A stretch of DNA of 64,000 nucleotides from Gloeocapsopsis sp. IPPAS B-1203. Lineage in GTDB: Bacteria; Cyanobacteriota; Cyanobacteriia; Cyanobacteriales; Chroococcidiopsidaceae. Both the position numbers and the translations under genes were made by a program. Below, in pieces: positions 1 through 9,304 of this stretch. Positions within the stretch are counted from its first letter, which is position 1, and each line of letters begins with the position of its first letter. The notes below the pieces were generated by a model. That model was not told the DNA's origin. It saw only the letters and a list, made by a program, of their open reading frames with translations, and ran no database searches. The stretch lies in NCBI RefSeq assembly GCF_002749975.1, contig NZ_PEIG01000021.1:1-64000 (forward strand). The letters are read 5' to 3'.

Positions 1-237
1 CGCAAAACTTTGTGTTACTCAAAGTCTACTGAAATGTTAAAAGCATCCGTTCGCTTGTTACTTGATTATCTTAAGTATTGGACTATCCCTCTGCCACTTT
101 AATCATGACTTTATTGTGCAACACCTAAATTAGGGCTAAGTAGCATATCTTGGTTTAGAGTTAGTACTGTGTAAGACATAGTAAAAACAGTATAAGAAGC
201 ACACTGCAGCAGATGTCATGAAGAATTATCAGTAGAT

Positions 238-3200
238 TCAAAACCGATTTTCATATTCTAAAATTGCCCGTGTTTCTCCTGTAATATCTGTGGCAGCACG
301 TAAGCGAAATTCTTCATTGAGTCGATAATTCAGACCAATGCGTGTTGGATCGTCAGATGTCAGAACTCGCAAAACAGAAACAGAAAGATTACCTGAGACA
401 TCAATACCAGCTTCTGCGGCTAAATCAAGTGCGGAAGTCCGTCCGCCAGATTCTGTGCCAACCGTCGGAAATAAACGTAACTCCGATAAACCAAAAGCAT
501 TACCAATATTTGTGACAGCGCTTTGGAAGTTACCTAATAAAGCTGTCCCTGCTATATTAGCAAGTCCTAACACACTATCTCCACGTCCTAAAGTGTCGAT
601 AAAACCACCACCCAGTAAAGCAACAATCTCAGATTCACTGCGAGAAGGATTGCTAGTTAGTTCTAAATTATCAAAAAGTTGACTTGCAGGACCTTGAACC
701 TCAGCTTGGACGCGTACTGTCTCAAAACCACCTAAGTCTGTAGAAAGCGGTTGTGTAATATCACCTGATAAAGGAGTCGTTGCAACTCTAGTCCGCGTGA
801 CTTCTGGAACTCGCGTAACAAGACGAATATCTAATTCAGGATCAAGTCCTTGATTTGGTCTAAAGGTTGCTGTGTGTTCATAACCACGCGATAGCACAAA
901 TTGAGTTGTAAATAAATTCACACCACCACGACGTAACCGAACTACACCATCTGGACGCAGATCGTTGAGTGCGCCACTAATATTAAGCGAACCTGTTGCT
1001 TCTATATTGATAATAGGTGGACGAGTGACCGAAATACCATTACCCAAAGTCAACTGTAAGTTATTAAACTCTGGAACTGTAATTCCATCTTGATTTGCAC
1101 CAACTGGTGTCGCAGTCTCTGGTGTAACACCATTACCATTTTCTTCAGGAATAGATATTTCACCTTGTGCAAGTTCAACTTCACCGCCAATAACTGGGTT
1201 AAGGACATTTCCAGTCACAACCACATTTCCACTAGCCCCACCACGATATAATCCATCAAGATTAAGAGCTAACTGATTGAGGTCGATTGTCAGAGGATTG
1301 CCAAAATCTGGATCAGTCGGTGAAAAACTACTGAAAATTGGTACAACTCCCTGAGCAACAACATTACCGCGTGAGAAATTACCTTGAAGACGATCAACTT
1401 GAATTCGGTCAAGATTAAAGTTAATTGTGCCTGTGACATCAGTGAGAGGTTCCGGCAAAGCTTGGGCAGTAATTGTCGCATTACTAACTGTCGCAATTCC
1501 TGTGGCAACAGGTTCTTGAGTTGTCCCACTGACTTGAAGTTGAACTTGTCCTTGTCCTCCTTCCCAAGCAACGGCATCGGTGAGTAAGTTAATTAATGAT
1601 AAACCTTCGTTTTGGACGTTGATATCTAAACTAATTTGATCGCTATCAGGTGTAACAGTTGCAAAAGGTAGCTCTAGAGGTATGCTACCAGTAACTGTGA
1701 TTGGTTCAGGTCCAGCCACAACGACATTACTACCAATATTAAATCGGGCATTAGCATAACTAAAGCTAGCAGTTGCCGACTCTACAGGTCTTTCATTGAG
1801 TGTTCCGGCGCTGAGTTCCACTTCTCCGATCGCTTGAGGATTTTCAATTGTTCCAGCTAAAGTTGCTGAACCGTTTAATTGTCCTGTGACATCTACTGGT
1901 AAATCGACAAAATCAGTTAATGTAGCAATTGGGAAGTTTGTCACTTGTAATTGACCGGATTGTTCTGCACCCCCTACTTGCCCTGTAAAAGCAACAAGAG
2001 ATTCATCTGATTGAATCCGCAAAGGTAATAATGTTAAAACACCATCTTCAAAATTGCCTTGGGCAATGACTTGATCGGCATTATAAGAACCCCATTGCCA
2101 ATCTTGACCTTGTAAATCAAAATTAGCGGTGACACCAGCGCTTATCGAACCACTTACTGCTACAGTTCCACTAAACGTCCCTTGAAAATCTGCAAGTTCA
2201 GGTAATGGCGATGCATCTTGACGTTGCTGACGCTGTTGTTGCAATAGTGTTGTAATTTCTGAATAACGGCGGATTTGTGTGAGTAGTGGTGCGTCTGGTA
2301 AACCTACTGGTGTGGTGTTGAGAGTGTCCGCACCAGCATAGGTGGGTGGTTCTATACCGCGTTGGAAATCTTCTAAATTAAAGTACCGCAGTGCAGCTAA
2401 AACAGTTTGCACTTGACCGTTAGCAATATTAACTTGAGCATCAAATTCTGACCCTGTAGGAGTTTGCGTTAAGCTACTTTTCAAAGCATAACGACTGTCT
2501 CCCTGAACAAACTCGCCTCCTGTGAGTGTTCCTGTACCATCTGCAAAACGAATTTGTCCGACAAATTGATTTCCGGTGAGAGTTCCAATTGTGGGTTCAG
2601 CGATCGCAATATTTCCGGCAACAGCAAGTGTTGTCGGATTAACTCTTAAATCGCCTGTGAGTTGTCCTGAAACTGGTGCATTACCTAATACGGGAAGATT
2701 AGGCGTTAAATCTAATACTGCTAAAGGAAAATTTTCAATATTGACTAATAAATCTTCGCCAACGCTACGCCCTCTGGCAATTGCTGCATCGCGCCGAACT
2801 AAAAAAGAAACTGGACGATTCTCAGGATCTAAGTTCAACGCAATTTGATCTTGACCGCCAGAAACATCTAATTGCAATCCCTCAGCAGCAGTTAGTTCAA
2901 CATTTCCCGTTAACTGTGGGGCAAAGGCTAAATCGTTAACTGCCAAGTTTTGTAATTGTAATGCACCTACTACATTCGGTGCAGTTAAAGTTCCTGTGAT
3001 ATTACCAGCAAAATTTGCACTTCCTGCAAGGTTTACTGCCGCAGGCAACTCAAAAGGTAAATCTTGTAAACTGTAATCTTGTGCTTGAACATTGAGATCT
3101 AACTCAGTAACTTCCGGCGCACCCGATGGAGTCACTTGGGCAAAAATTAGTCCACTTGCTCTTAAATTTGGTGCTGTTGCTTGCTCAACAATCAGGCGAT

Positions 3201-5442
3201 CGCCAGCCCAACCCACCCTTGCTGTTAGGGGTTGTTGTACAGGCCCAATTCCTTGAGAAAAGCGCAAATCTCCCACAGCGCGAACATCTGCTAAATCAAA
3301 CGAATCAACTGTACCTGCTACGCGCAATTGACCATTCAGCTGACCTTGGAGTTGTTCTGAAAACCGTGCAAGTTGCACTTGTGAGGCATTAACTAGCGCT
3401 TGCCAACGACCTTGGGCAAGTTGAATATTGGAGGCGGTGACTGTTCCTCCTGCAACATTTAAACGTCCCGAACCGATCGCTTGAATTTGATTTGGCTGAA
3501 ACGCTGTTGTCGTGCCAGCAACAGTAAACGTTCCTGTGAGCGCGCCTTGAAACTGTGGTGGAGCTTGGGGAACTAAATTTCCGAGTTGGACACCTGATGC
3601 TTGTACTTGCGCCCGCCAGCGACCTTGGGCAAGTTGAATATTGGAGGCGGTGACTGTTCCTCCTGCAACATTTAAACGCCCCGAACCGATCGCTTGAATT
3701 TGATTTGGCTGAAACGAGGCAGTAGAACCTGCAACATTAAATGTCCCACTAATCGGTGCTTGCAGTGCTGGGGGAACTTCTGTGACACGTCCTAACTGTA
3801 CATTTGACGCTTGGACAGTTGCTTGCCACTGATCGTTTGTTAACTGTCCGGCAGCGCGTAGCGTACCACCAGCAAAATCGACAGTAGTATTGCGAAATAG
3901 CAAGTTTTGTGCATTGGCAATTAAAATTTGACCGCGTGCGGGATAGGTTGCATTTGCTGCTTGCCAATTGACAATTGTTTGGGGTTGTGTTGGCGAACCA
4001 ACAACATTAGCTTTTGCTTGAATTGTGCCAATTTGAAATTCAGGTGTTGCACCATAAAGACGGGCGATCGCATCTCCAGGAATATTCCGTGCCTCGAGGT
4101 TAAATCCCAAGCCTGGAGTTTCTCCAATTTTGATTGTACCGCCACCAGTAATTTGACCCCCGACTGTCGGAACTGCTTGAATGTCTTTAAAAGCAACTAC
4201 CGATGCCGTAGGAGAAAAAGCAAATCGTGCACTGGCATTTTTAAAATCTACGCGGTCGATTCGAGCTTGCTTAGTAGTGGTTACACTGCCCGATAATGTT
4301 GGCTTTTCGATGGGTCCGCTGAGTTGAACTTCTGCTCTTGCTTCACCTGCTACAGGTACGGGAAGATCTAATTCCAACGTCTTTTGGGCATTGGCAAAAC
4401 TAACTGCTGGGACTTTGGCAGCAATATTAAAACCAACTTCCGTATTTAGGACACCGTTAGCGATCGCTGGAATACTTCCGTAACTGGTTTGGACGTTATC
4501 AAGCCAAATTTGCGTACCTTGAAACCCTAGCGTGCCATTAGATTTATTAAATGCTTGTGGTAGTTGCTCGACTTGTGCTGTAACTTCTTTCAGTTGCGCA
4601 GTACCAAATAGCTGTGGGTCTTGCTCTTGTTGCCAGCGAACATTTAAATTACCATCAACTCGCCCACCTTGCAGGTCAATTGGTAAATCAATTAAGCGCG
4701 TCACTTCTGAGGCGAGGACGTTTTGAGCTTGAATTTGTAAATTAGTGCGTTCGGTGCTAAATTGCGATTCGCCTTGAATCTCAATATTGCCTTCTGTTGC
4801 TATGCCACTAATTTGGTATCTAATTAATTCATTATTATCTAAAAACTGCCCAAATCCATTGACTTGGCTGACTCTAACTGGTTCTGACGATCTCGCAATA
4901 GGTTTGCCTCTTGCCTCTGGATTTGCTAATAGAGCAACATTGGCATTACGAAACTGAATGCGATCGAGTTCAGTTCTAATTAGCCCTGTCCCTTCTTCAG
5001 TTGCTAAAGCAGTAGAAATCCAGCGCCCTTGGGCATCTTGCTCTAGATAAACGTCAGGATTAACTAATGTAACATCAAGTCTGAGTGTGCGAGTAATTAA
5101 TAGTTGTAATGGGTTAAACGCAACATCTACGGCTGCTACTGAAGCGCGGTCTGGGTCGGTAGCCGTTGCCGGAATCGCAGAAGCACCAAAGCGTAAACCA
5201 GTTAGAGAAAAGCTTTCTACTCGTCCTAATTCTACTGGTCGATTCAGTGTTTGTGTTAAATTGCGTTCCACAAGTGGTGCTAACTGTTCGTTCACAAAAG
5301 TCCACAACCACCACCCACCTGCTATGAGTCCTAACAACACAGGCGCACCAATGGCGATTCCAGTGCGATAACTTAGTAACGATCGCGAATTTCTTTGAGA
5401 ACGTGGTTCGGTTTGGTTATCTAAATCAGGAGGATTCTTCAT
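238..5442 (-). CDS. tamB: TamB-like translocation/assembly module protein (DUF490 C-terminus)
   Basis: A 1734-residue protein with one membrane helix near the N-terminus (about residues 28-49, rich in Ile/Ala/Gly/Leu), then a very long stretch of beta-strand repeats and a C-terminal DUF490/TamB-type region ending in a Phe (EYENRF). Family knowledge: TamB-like proteins span the periplasm as a hydrophobic beta groove, work with BamA/Omp85-type proteins, and move lipids or help insert outer-membrane proteins. The length is normal for cyanobacterial members. The middle carries two nearly identical 71-codon repeat units (see the repeat entry). The start is the only N-terminal Met before the helix. 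No Omp85 gene is visible beside it. The family call is secure, and whether it moves lipid or protein cannot be decided from sequence. Confidence 0.9.
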   Translation of the reverse strand: MKNPPDLDNQTEPRSQRNSRSLLSYRTGIAIGAPVLLGLIAGGWWLWTFVNEQLAPLVERNLTQTLNRPVELGRVESFSLTGLRFGASAIPATATDPDRASVAAVDVAFNPLQLLITRTLRLDVTLVNPDVYLEQDAQGRWISTALATEEGTGLIRTELDRIQFRNANVALLANPEARGKPIARSSEPVRVSQVNGFGQFLDNNELIRYQISGIATEGNIEIQGESQFSTERTNLQIQAQNVLASEVTRLIDLPIDLQGGRVDGNLNVRWQQEQDPQLFGTAQLKEVTAQVEQLPQAFNKSNGTLGFQGTQIWLDNVQTSYGSIPAIANGVLNTEVGFNIAAKVPAVSFANAQKTLELDLPVPVAGEARAEVQLSGPIEKPTLSGSVTTTKQARIDRVDFKNASARFAFSPTASVVAFKDIQAVPTVGGQITGGGTIKIGETPGLGFNLEARNIPGDAIARLYGATPEFQIGTIQAKANVVGSPTQPQTIVNWQAANATYPARGQILIANAQNLLFRNTTVDFAGGTLRAAGQLTNDQWQATVQASNVQLGRVTEVPPALQAPISGTFNVAGSTASFQPNQIQAIGSGRLNVAGGTVTASNIQLAQGRWRAQVQASGVQLGNLVPQAPPQFQGALTGTFTVAGTTTAFQPNQIQAIGSGRLNVAGGTVTASNIQLAQGRWQALVNASQVQLARFSEQLQGQLNGQLRVAGTVDSFDLADVRAVGDLRFSQGIGPVQQPLTARVGWAGDRLIVEQATAPNLRASGLIFAQVTPSGAPEVTELDLNVQAQDYSLQDLPFELPAAVNLAGSANFAGNITGTLTAPNVVGALQLQNLAVNDLAFAPQLTGNVELTAAEGLQLDVSGGQDQIALNLDPENRPVSFLVRRDAAIARGRSVGEDLLVNIENFPLAVLDLTPNLPVLGNAPVSGQLTGDLRVNPTTLAVAGNIAIAEPTIGTLTGNQFVGQIRFADGTGTLTGGEFVQGDSRYALKSSLTQTPTGSEFDAQVNIANGQVQTVLAALRYFNLEDFQRGIEPPTYAGADTLNTTPVGLPDAPLLTQIRRYSEITTLLQQQRQQRQDASPLPELADFQGTFSGTVAVSGSISAGVTANFDLQGQDWQWGSYNADQVIAQGNFEDGVLTLLPLRIQSDESLVAFTGQVGGAEQSGQLQVTNFPIATLTDFVDLPVDVTGQLNGSATLAGTIENPQAIGEVELSAGTLNERPVESATASFSYANARFNIGSNVVVAGPEPITVTGSIPLELPFATVTPDSDQISLDINVQNEGLSLINLLTDAVAWEGGQGQVQLQVSGTTQEPVATGIATVSNATITAQALPEPLTDVTGTINFNLDRIQVDRLQGNFSRGNVVAQGVVPIFSSFSPTDPDFGNPLTIDLNQLALNLDGLYRGGASGNVVVTGNVLNPVIGGEVELAQGEISIPEENGNGVTPETATPVGANQDGITVPEFNNLQLTLGNGISVTRPPIINIEATGSLNISGALNDLRPDGVVRLRRGGVNLFTTQFVLSRGYEHTATFRPNQGLDPELDIRLVTRVPEVTRTRVATTPLSGDITQPLSTDLGGFETVRVQAEVQGPASQLFDNLELTSNPSRSESEIVALLGGGFIDTLGRGDSVLGLANIAGTALLGNFQSAVTNIGNAFGLSELRLFPTVGTESGGRTSALDLAAEAGIDVSGNLSVSVLRVLTSDDPTRIGLNYRLNEEFRLRAATDITGETRAILEYENRF
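3407..3716 (-). repeat. Intragenic near-identical 97-bp repeat pair in tamB
   Basis: Positions 3407-3503 and 3620-3716 differ at one base (T/C near 3469/3682). The offset is 213 bp, exactly 71 codons, so the repeat keeps the reading frame. It encodes a duplicated beta-strand unit (FQPNQIQAIGSGRLNVAGG followed by TVTASNIQLAQGRW). The near-identity in DNA points to recent duplication or gene conversion. Confidence 0.9.
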
Positions 5443-5626
5443 TGAGCTTTAGGGGGTGTCAGCTGAAGGCAGCTAATAACGCAAAAGACAAATGGCACAC
5501 TTATAAAATACCGATATCCGCATCCGCTGGCTACTAAATTATGCGATGGTAGTTGGGGTTTTATAACAAATGTTTGCAGAAATAGTTTGTAACTGTACCA
5601 TAGTTCACTAAAGAAGGAGGAGACAA

Positions 5627-5992
5627 ATGATTACTCCCATGCGAGTTTTTGTTTTATTATTTAATGCGCGAACTGAAAACGAAGGTATTCACACCATCCG
5701 AGTTGGCGATCGCAATCGAGTTTTGATGTTTGAATCTGAAGATGATGCCACTCGCTTTGCACTTATGCTAGAAGCTCAAGACTTTCCGACACCAACTGTT
5801 GAAGTCATGGACGCTGAGGAAATTAAAGAGTTCTGTGAAAGTGCCGATTATGATTGGGAACTGATTCCCGAAAATGGTTTAGCGCTTCCCCCAGAACAGA
5901 ACATCGAACAAACAGATTGGCAGATAGAAACTGAACCCGAATCTGATCCAGATATAGACGATATTCGTCGTAAATTGGAAGGGTTATTATAG
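5627..5992 (+). CDS. DUF3110 domain-containing protein
   Basis: A 121-residue protein opening with MRVFVLLFNARTENEGIHTI, the conserved start of the cyanobacterial DUF3110 family. An acidic tail from about residue 85 is rich in Glu, Asp and Pro. A strong Shine-Dalgarno sequence (AAGGAGGAG) sits just upstream of ATG 5627. There are no membrane segments, so it is probably cytoplasmic or stromal. The family is found in cyanobacteria and plastids and has no settled function. It lies 34 bp upstream of murQ on the same strand and may be cotranscribed with it. The call rests on family resemblance, and no activity can be assigned. Confidence 0.8.
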   Translation: MITPMRVFVLLFNARTENEGIHTIRVGDRNRVLMFESEDDATRFALMLEAQDFPTPTVEVMDAEEIKEFCESADYDWELIPENGLALPPEQNIEQTDWQIETEPESDPDIDDIRRKLEGLL

Positions 5993-6026
5993 TACAACCT
6001 ACCAAGGTGCAAGCGAGGCACGCAAC

Positions 6027-6944
6027 ATGACTCAGGTGGAGGGGCGGGGTTACTTGTTGACAGAACAGGTCAATCTCAATAGTCGCAATTTAGATCAATT
6101 AAGTTCCTTAGAGTTTGTCGAACTTTTTAATCGCGAGGATCAACACGCGATCGCTGCTGTTGAGAAGGCAAAACACGACATTGCTGTGGCGATTGATCGC
6201 ACTGCCAAAGCTTTACATCACGGGGGACATTTGTTCTACGTTGGTGCAGGTACTAGTGGTAGATTAGGTGTATTAGATGCTGCAGAGTGTCCGCCAACAT
6301 TTTGTACTTCCCCAGATCTTGTGCAAGGAATTATTGCTGGTGGCGCTGGGGCTTTAGTCCGCAGTTCGGAAGATTTAGAAGACAAAGCCGAAGATGGCTA
6401 TGATGCGATCGCCCAACGTCACATTACACAACTTGATGTTGTTGTTGGGATCACAGCAGGTGGGACAACTCCCTACGTTCACGGTGCTTTACAAGCCGCC
6501 CGCGAACGCGGCGCTACTACAATCTTTATCGCTTGTGTTCCCAAAGAACAAGTCAGTGCTGAAGTTGATGTTGATATTCGCCTTTTGGTAGGACCAGAAA
6601 TTTTAGCAGGTTCAACACGCCTCAAAGCCGGAACCGCAACAAAGTTAGCCTTAAATATTCTCTCAACTGGGGTGATGGTGCAGCTCGGAAAAGTTTATGG
6701 CAATCGCATGGTAGATGTTGCTGTTACTAATAGCAAGTTACGCGATCGCGCCATTCGGATTTTGCACGATTTAACAGGACTCGACCGCGCTGCTGCGGCT
6801 ACACTACTATCACAAAGTGGAAATTGGGTCAAGCTTGCGTTACTCATGCATTGGACAGGCGTTACCAAAGAAGAAGGCGATAAACTTCTAGCTCAACACA
6901 ATGGCAATCTTCGCGCTGCTGTTTCTAGCTATAAAGGTGTCTAG
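6027..6944 (+). CDS. murQ: N-acetylmuramic acid 6-phosphate etherase
   Basis: A 305-residue SIS-domain enzyme. The signature GAGTSGRLGVLDAAECPPTF spans roughly residues 73-92, and the second sugar-phosphate binding stretch GITAGGTTPYVHGAL follows near residue 141. MurQ cleaves the lactyl ether of MurNAc-6-phosphate to GlcNAc-6-phosphate and D-lactate in peptidoglycan recycling in the cytoplasm. Length and motifs match the family. No anmK or murP lies beside it, so it works either with an unlinked kinase or on 1,6-anhydroMurNAc products made elsewhere. The start is ATG 6027, 34 bp after the DUF3110 gene. Confidence 0.95.
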   Translation: MTQVEGRGYLLTEQVNLNSRNLDQLSSLEFVELFNREDQHAIAAVEKAKHDIAVAIDRTAKALHHGGHLFYVGAGTSGRLGVLDAAECPPTFCTSPDLVQGIIAGGAGALVRSSEDLEDKAEDGYDAIAQRHITQLDVVVGITAGGTTPYVHGALQAARERGATTIFIACVPKEQVSAEVDVDIRLLVGPEILAGSTRLKAGTATKLALNILSTGVMVQLGKVYGNRMVDVAVTNSKLRDRAIRILHDLTGLDRAAAATLLSQSGNWVKLALLMHWTGVTKEEGDKLLAQHNGNLRAAVSSYKGV

Positions 6945-7008
6945 TCATTTCTCCCGATCTGCAACCGATTAACTCGTGGCGCAATACTGTTATGACCGAT
7001 CTTTATTT

Positions 7009-7049
7009 GCGATCGCTCAATAACTCAATTTATTTAGAAATGCGATCGC
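7009..7049. repeat. HIP1-bounded repeat, left copy
   Basis: This lies in the roughly 300-bp gap after murQ, which holds no gene. The stretch starts and ends with GCGATCGC and contains CTCAATAACTCAATT and AAAT before the second octamer. A similar unit occurs at 8075-8119, on the other side of the Rpn-family gene. Confidence 0.6.
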
Positions 7050-7244
7050 GGAGTGTGTGTCGCACAATCGCTTCTCCCAGAATTCTCAATGCGATCGACT
7101 AACTACATTTAGTGAAACGTAGACTTATCAATTATATTTTCCCTCTTCATTTTTTAGTAGCTTTAATTATGCGTCATCATTAACTTTTTTCAACTTATAG
7201 TAATATCTTCTTACAAGAGTTAGTGGAACTACCATCAAGTTTTA

Positions 7245-8075
7245 ATGTCGTTTGATAACTTATGCAAACTTCTATCTGAAAAATATCCTGCCATCTTTGC
7301 CAGTTGGGTACTAGGTACACCGCAAACAAACGTTAAAGTCCTCAAAACTGAATTAAGTATTGAACCAATTCGCGCCGATTATGTCACATTTTTACAGTTA
7401 CAAGGGCGCATTTTACATTTAGAATTTCAAACTCAACTCGCATCAACGCCACCGCTACCGTTGCGAATGCTCGATTACTGGGTACGGTTGTATCGGTTAT
7501 ATCGCCTTCCCATTACGCAAGTCGTCGTTTTATTACTTCCAAGCGCACCAGAGACAACTATTGAAACTTCATTCAATGTGGAAACGACTCGTCATGAATA
7601 TCGTGTGCTGAGACTGTGGGAGGAAGATGCTACACAATTTCTAGAGAATCCAGCGTTGTTACCATTCGCGCCCTTAACCGCAACAACACAACCGCAAAGT
7701 TTGTTACAGCAAGTTGTACAACGAGTGAATCAACTCGAAGCAGTGGAACAACGTTCCGAAATTTCCGCTTATACGCAAATTTTAGCAGGGTTAAAATACA
7801 ACAAGGAGTTAATACAGAGAATATTTCGGGAGGGAATGATGCGCGAATCCGTAATTTACCAAGAAATCTTGGCTGAGGGTGAGCAACAAGGACGGGAAGT
7901 GGAAGGGCGATCGCTTGTACTGCGTCAACTGAATCGGCGTGTAGGAGAGTTACCCCAAGATCTGCAAACTCAAATTGAATCTTTGTCGTTAGAACAATTA
8001 GAAAATCTGGCTGAAGCACTCTTAGATTTTCAAGAAATTACAGATATTGACGCTTGGTTAGCCGAGAATCGTTAG
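7245..8075 (+). CDS. Rpn family recombination-promoting nuclease/putative transposase with DUF4351
   Basis: A 276-residue protein. The N-terminal half resembles the Rpn/PD-(D/E)XK nuclease-like family. The stretch IRADYVTFLQ...ILHLEFQTQ (about residues 43-68) gives a D...ExQ arrangement, and LPLRMLDYWVRLYRLYRLPI is typical of these proteins. The C-terminal ~55 residues (RSLVLRQLNRRVGELP... to LLDFQEITDIDAWL) match DUF4351. Such genes are numerous and mobile in cyanobacteria, and some homologues cut DNA and promote RecA-independent recombination. Whether this copy is active is unknown. No terminal inverted repeats of a transposon were seen, only the HIP1-bounded repeats on both sides. Confidence 0.85.
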   Translation: MSFDNLCKLLSEKYPAIFASWVLGTPQTNVKVLKTELSIEPIRADYVTFLQLQGRILHLEFQTQLASTPPLPLRMLDYWVRLYRLYRLPITQVVVLLLPSAPETTIETSFNVETTRHEYRVLRLWEEDATQFLENPALLPFAPLTATTQPQSLLQQVVQRVNQLEAVEQRSEISAYTQILAGLKYNKELIQRIFREGMMRESVIYQEILAEGEQQGREVEGRSLVLRQLNRRVGELPQDLQTQIESLSLEQLENLAEALLDFQEITDIDAWLAENR

Positions 8076-8119
8076 CGATCGCTCATTAGCTCAATTCAAT
8101 TTGTCATAAATGCGATCGC
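8075..8119. repeat. HIP1-bounded repeat, right copy
   Basis: The unit starts and ends with GCGATCGC and contains CTCATTAGCTCAATTCAATT and ATAAAT. It parallels 7009-7049 and begins at the stop codon of the Rpn-family gene. The two copies are similar, not identical. Confidence 0.6.
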
Positions 8120-8233
8120 ACGAGCGGTTTTCATGAAATAATTTTGCTGGGTAGGGTAGATCATTGCTTTTGTATGAGAGTGTTTTAGGATACATTTGAA
8201 ACAGTTATCAAGCATAATGTGTTCTGAAGTTAA

Positions 8234-9232
8234 TTATGATCTCTCAAAATAGGGGTCTTTTTTACCCTCTAACAAATATTTGGAAATATCGTCAAGGAAA
8301 AGATTCATCCCTATGGGTCCACCAAAATCCCAGATCTTTCGACTAACGATGTACGCTCGGTTATTCTTAACGGATTCCAGAGATTGTATTAAGGGCTGTT
8401 GAGACAGGTAAGATGCCGATCCATCTTCAATAATAAAAAGAATATCAGCATCATATTGGTCAATTGCTTCTATGCTAAAGGTGGCTGCTTCGTTGTATTC
8501 CAATAACATGGGTTTAATTGGTATACCAACTTCCTTGAATACTTGAAAAATCGCTGAATCCTTTGGTCTTAACCAAAAGTTTTTGCCGAAATGATCGATT
8601 ACAGAAATTTCTAATCCTGCCAGTTTGTTGCCCAGTTTCTCTTGAAATTCTGCGACTCGTTTTTCATATTGGCTGAGAAAGATTTCTGCTTTTTCTTCTC
8701 GGTTTACAAGTTGAGCAATATACCGAAAGGTGTCTTTAATAGAATCTCTAATTCTGTAAACATCAATCACCGCAGTAGGAGCAATGTCAGATAACTGTTC
8801 GTAAGTTTGAACGTTTCCATCTCTAACCAACAAGATCAAATCTGGCTTTAGCTTTAGAACTTTTTCGAGGGAGGGGGTTCCCTCTCTGCCAACTGTCTCA
8901 ATTCCTGCAACTTCATCAGGCAACAGATTTGGAAAGTATCGTTCTCCTCCTAGATAATCAACGACCCTACCTACAGGTTTGATGTCGAGAGCTATCAAAG
9001 AGTCTAGTACTGTTGGAATATCTAATGCAACAATGCGCTGTGGTTGTAAGGGAATGCATATTTCACCAAGACTGTGTTGAATGATTCGACACTCAGACGA
9101 ATTAGCTAACTGTCTTGCTGAACTGTCAGGTTCTTGAGTGGCTGGATTGTAGCAAGCCACAGTTGTTAAGAGAAAGGATAAAGCTACTAGCAGTAATGAT
9201 CTTACGAAACGGAAGCGTTGATTTTTCATCAA
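8234..9232 (-). CDS. Iron-siderophore ABC transporter substrate-binding lipoprotein (FecB/FepB type)
   Basis: A 332-residue periplasmic binding protein of the helical-backbone type III fold. The N-terminus is a lipoprotein signal: positive residues, a hydrophobic core and the lipobox LTTVAC, so the mature protein begins at Cys27 and is membrane anchored. The body has the FecB pattern RIVALDIPTVLDSLIALDIK, then KPVGRV and LKPDLILLVRDG. It would bind a ferric siderophore released by the adjacent TonB-dependent receptor and pass it to an inner-membrane importer. It lies just downstream of the receptor on the same strand, so the two are probably cotranscribed. No BtuC/FhuB-type permease gene is in the window. 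The siderophore cannot be predicted. Confidence 0.9.
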   Translation of the reverse strand: MMKNQRFRFVRSLLLVALSFLLTTVACYNPATQEPDSSARQLANSSECRIIQHSLGEICIPLQPQRIVALDIPTVLDSLIALDIKPVGRVVDYLGGERYFPNLLPDEVAGIETVGREGTPSLEKVLKLKPDLILLVRDGNVQTYEQLSDIAPTAVIDVYRIRDSIKDTFRYIAQLVNREEKAEIFLSQYEKRVAEFQEKLGNKLAGLEISVIDHFGKNFWLRPKDSAIFQVFKEVGIPIKPMLLEYNEAATFSIEAIDQYDADILFIIEDGSASYLSQQPLIQSLESVKNNRAYIVSRKIWDFGGPIGMNLFLDDISKYLLEGKKDPYFERS

Positions 9233-9304
9233 TAAGTTTGTCAGTATTTACAAATCAAATTACACTGCAAGGTGCGACTCTGCTGGTAACAATTGAAAAA
9301 CTAA

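Noticed and set aside
3126-3392. Open frames on the plus strand inside tamB
   Set aside because: They are antisense shadows of tamB with no ribosome site and no recognisable sequence; the codon pattern belongs to the minus strand.
6945-7244. tRNA or other RNA gene in the murQ-Rpn gap
   Set aside because: No cloverleaf pattern or conserved TTC/CCA-like core could be found; only HIP1 sites and AT-rich sequence.
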